NCBI GenBank assembly: GCA_011525185.1
Contig: WTIQ01000195.1
Coordinates: forward strand, 1-6,574
DNA length: 6,574 bases
Reading direction: 5' to 3'
Source of the DNA: Paracoccaceae bacterium
GTDB lineage: Bacteria; Pseudomonadota; Alphaproteobacteria; Rhodobacterales; Rhodobacteraceae
The position numbers and the translations under genes are program-made. Positions 5,362 to 6,574 of this stretch are shown here, one piece after another. The notes beneath the pieces are model-generated. The model made no database searches, had not been told where the DNA came from, and worked only from the letters and a program-made list of their open reading frames with translations. Position 1 is the first letter of the stretch. Each line of letters starts with the position of its first letter.

Positions 5362-6258
5362 TCAGCGCGTATTTGCTCGTGCGTGTTTGAGTGCCAAGAT
5401 TGGTTCCAACATGCTCGCTGAAGCAATTAACAGGACCCCAGTGAGTTCACGGATGCCGAAGGGTTCTTGGGCAAGCAAAGCCACCGAAATTGCCCCAACG
5501 ACGATTTCGGTCATGAACAACAAGCCAACCACACCAGGATTAAGATATTTAGGGCCCCAAAGCGAAGCATAGGTACCGGGCAAGACCAGAAGAGCCATGA
5601 AAACCAACAATAACGGGATTGCTGGTAGAGTCTGTTCAATGCTCGGTATATGACTGGGAGCCAATAAAAAGGCGGTACCTGCTGACAAAATCAACGACCA
5701 CTGAAAAAATCCAGCAGTCAGTTCAATGGCCGAATGGCTTGTAGACATACGGATGCGCACCATTGCGACCGCCCAAAGGAAACCAGAGCAAACGCCGAGC
5801 CAATCTCCTGCATTCTGCGGGATCGGAAAACGCGTACCCAGCCCAAAAATGGTCAACATTCCGAGAATGGCTAACCCCATTGCGAATATGCGGCTAGGGG
5901 TAATGACATCGCCCAGAAAGATACGGGCCAGTATCGCCCCCCAAACTGGTGTGAGGTAGAATAAAAGCATCGCTCGAACAACATCGGTGTAAACAATCGA
6001 AGTCGAGTACAGTAGCAGTGCCCCGCCCGATACCATCGCGGTCAGTTGCAGCTGAAAGCCACCCCGTCTAACATGCCGCCATCGCCAGAGGATCACGGGG
6101 ACAAGGGCCACCGTTGGAATGAGAAAGTAAACAACTGTGATCCAAAGACCGTGTAGGCCAGCGTCTTCAAGTGCCCTGAGCGGAATCCAGAAAAGCCCCC
6201 AAACGGCCCCAGCATAGAGGCAGGCTAGTTTGGCTTTTAATTCAACGTTGGTAGTCAT
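5362..6258 (-). CDS. DMT-superfamily transporter with two EamA domains
   Basis: A 298-residue inner-membrane protein with about ten predicted helices arranged as two EamA repeats (about residues 10-140 and 152-288). Typical features are the WG.....R.L opening of helix 1 (residues 20-29), the LFYLTPVWGAILARIFLGD segment (99-117) ending repeat 1, and its counterpart GLLFMTEIVVGAISVALLAQEP (245-266) in repeat 2, followed by GVLLIASASM. Members export amino acids, metabolites or drugs; the substrate cannot be read from the sequence. The length matches the usual 290-300. The frame extends upstream to 6435; ATG 6258 is preferred for length, with AAGAG about 7 nt upstream. The ATG at 6315, which has the better GAGGAG site but only 4 nt away, would add 19 residues and cannot be excluded. 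The gene is convergent with the regulator across 20 nt and probably not part of the transporter operon. Confidence 0.88.
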   Translation of the reverse strand: MTTNVELKAKLACLYAGAVWGLFWIPLRALEDAGLHGLWITVVYFLIPTVALVPVILWRWRHVRRGGFQLQLTAMVSGGALLLYSTSIVYTDVVRAMLLFYLTPVWGAILARIFLGDVITPSRIFAMGLAILGMLTIFGLGTRFPIPQNAGDWLGVCSGFLWAVAMVRIRMSTSHSAIELTAGFFQWSLILSAGTAFLLAPSHIPSIEQTLPAIPLLLVFMALLVLPGTYASLWGPKYLNPGVVGLLFMTEIVVGAISVALLAQEPFGIRELTGVLLIASASMLEPILALKHARANTR

Positions 6259-6349
6259 AGATCGCTCTTTGCAAAAGTCAGGCGAAAAGGCCAGTATGAC
6301 TGTACCCTGCGCCATCCAGCTCCTCTTGTGATGAGAATCGCAATCCAAA

Positions 6350-6379
6350 ATTCTAAGTCCACCAATGCCACCTCGCCAA
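6350..6379 (-). promoter_or_regulatory. Candidate promoter of the DMT transporter
   Basis: On the minus strand TTGGCG (6379-6374) is followed after 18 nt by TAGAAT (6355-6350), a 5 of 6 match to the -10. Transcription would begin near 6343 and include both candidate starts at 6315 and 6258. The -35 is weak. Confidence 0.35.
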
Positions 6380-6463
6380 ATCGCCAAGCTATTTGAAAAC
6401 TTGAACACGGCAAGGCGGTACTCATTCTCACGCAATGCTTCCTGTGGGCGCCGACTAAATTTT

Positions 6464-6480
6464 ACTAACCACTGGTCAGT
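6464..6480. promoter_or_regulatory. 17-bp near-perfect palindrome, candidate TetR-type operator
   Basis: ACTAACCACTGGTCAGT has 8-bp arms around a central C, with one mismatched pair (positions 4 and 14). Length, odd symmetry and the ACCA/TGGT core are typical of TetR-family operators. It lies 3 bp upstream of the -35 of the rightward promoter at 6484-6512 and about 85 bp upstream of the leftward DMT promoter, so it could serve a divergent regulator-transporter pair. Confidence 0.6.
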
Positions 6481-6483
6481 TTA

Positions 6484-6512
6484 TTGTCAAATGGTAAGTT
6501 GGAATATATAGT
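6484..6512 (+). promoter_or_regulatory. Strong rightward sigma-70-type promoter at the right edge
   Basis: TTGTCA (6484-6489), exactly 17 nt, then TATAGT (6507-6512), each 5 of 6 to consensus. It is the best promoter match I found in the window. It points to a gene beginning near or beyond the right edge, divergent from the DMT transporter. Confidence 0.6.
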
Positions 6513-6538
6513 GGGTTGTGAATGGAGTGCCCATTGCA

Positions 6539-6574
6539 ATGATTTCTGGTCTAAACATGCGTAGATCGGGCATT
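6539..6574 (+). CDS. Possible first codons of a gene cut by the right edge
   Basis: An ATG at 6539 opens MISGLNMRRSGI and stays open to the edge. GGAG (6524-6527) lies 11 nt upstream, which is long, and the promoter at 6484-6512 would start transcription about 20 nt before it. ATG 6557 in the same frame is another choice. Twelve residues are too few to identify a family. Position next to the palindrome suggests a regulator, but this is a guess. Confidence 0.3.
   Translation, partial: MISGLNMRRSGI

Noticed and set aside
6486..6573. Minus-strand open frame entering from the right edge (MPDLRMFRPEII...)
   Set aside because: It overlaps the strong rightward promoter, has no recognisable family motif, and about 28 codons open to an edge is expected by chance.
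1..6574. CRISPR arrays, tRNA or rRNA genes, insertion sequences, prophage or attachment sites
   Set aside because: Nothing of the kind was seen: no spaced repeat series, no cloverleaf-like sequence, no transposase or integrase motifs, no long terminal repeats.

Overview
The window looks like part of an alphaproteobacterial chromosome, most likely a marine Roseobacter/Rhodobacterales-type organism. This rests on the gene families present (a ProU/OpuA-type transporter with a double-length fused permease, a BetI-type TetR regulator, and a DorA/BisC-type molybdoenzyme) and on the moderate base composition. It is a judgement from recognised protein motifs; no search was run.

Positions 1-4479 (minus strand) read as one operon in the order binding protein, ATPase, permease, reductase. 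A secreted OpuAC-family substrate-binding protein (3529-4479) is followed by a ProV-type ATPase (2287-3363). A 691-residue permease carrying two ProW-like domains in one chain (208-2283) follows 3 nt later. Overlapping the permease stop codon (ATGA) is the start of a gene that runs off the left edge (1-211). Its 70 visible residues are clearly the N-terminus of a DMSO/TMAO/biotin-sulfoxide reductase-type molybdopterin enzyme without a Tat signal. The transporter is therefore translationally coupled to a probably cytoplasmic oxide reductase. The binding protein has the aromatic residues expected of a methylated-amine binder, with a pattern that resembles the TMAO-binding protein TmoX. The combination suggests import of an N-oxide or related oxide followed by reduction inside the cell.

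Positions 4480-4660 form an AT-rich divergent regulatory region. Back-to-back -35 elements serve the transporter operon (leftward) and a BetI-like TetR regulator (4661-5341, rightward). Overlapping inverted repeats lie at the predicted start of the regulator transcript. The regulator probably controls both directions in response to a quaternary or methylated amine, but its effector is not known.

Positions 5362-6258 (minus strand) encode a ten-helix DMT/EamA-family exporter-like protein, convergent with the regulator across a 20-nt gap. To its right is a non-coding stretch holding a weak leftward promoter, a near-perfect 17-bp palindrome typical of a TetR operator, and a strong rightward promoter. 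That promoter reads into a gene whose first codons may begin at 6539 and which is cut by the right edge.
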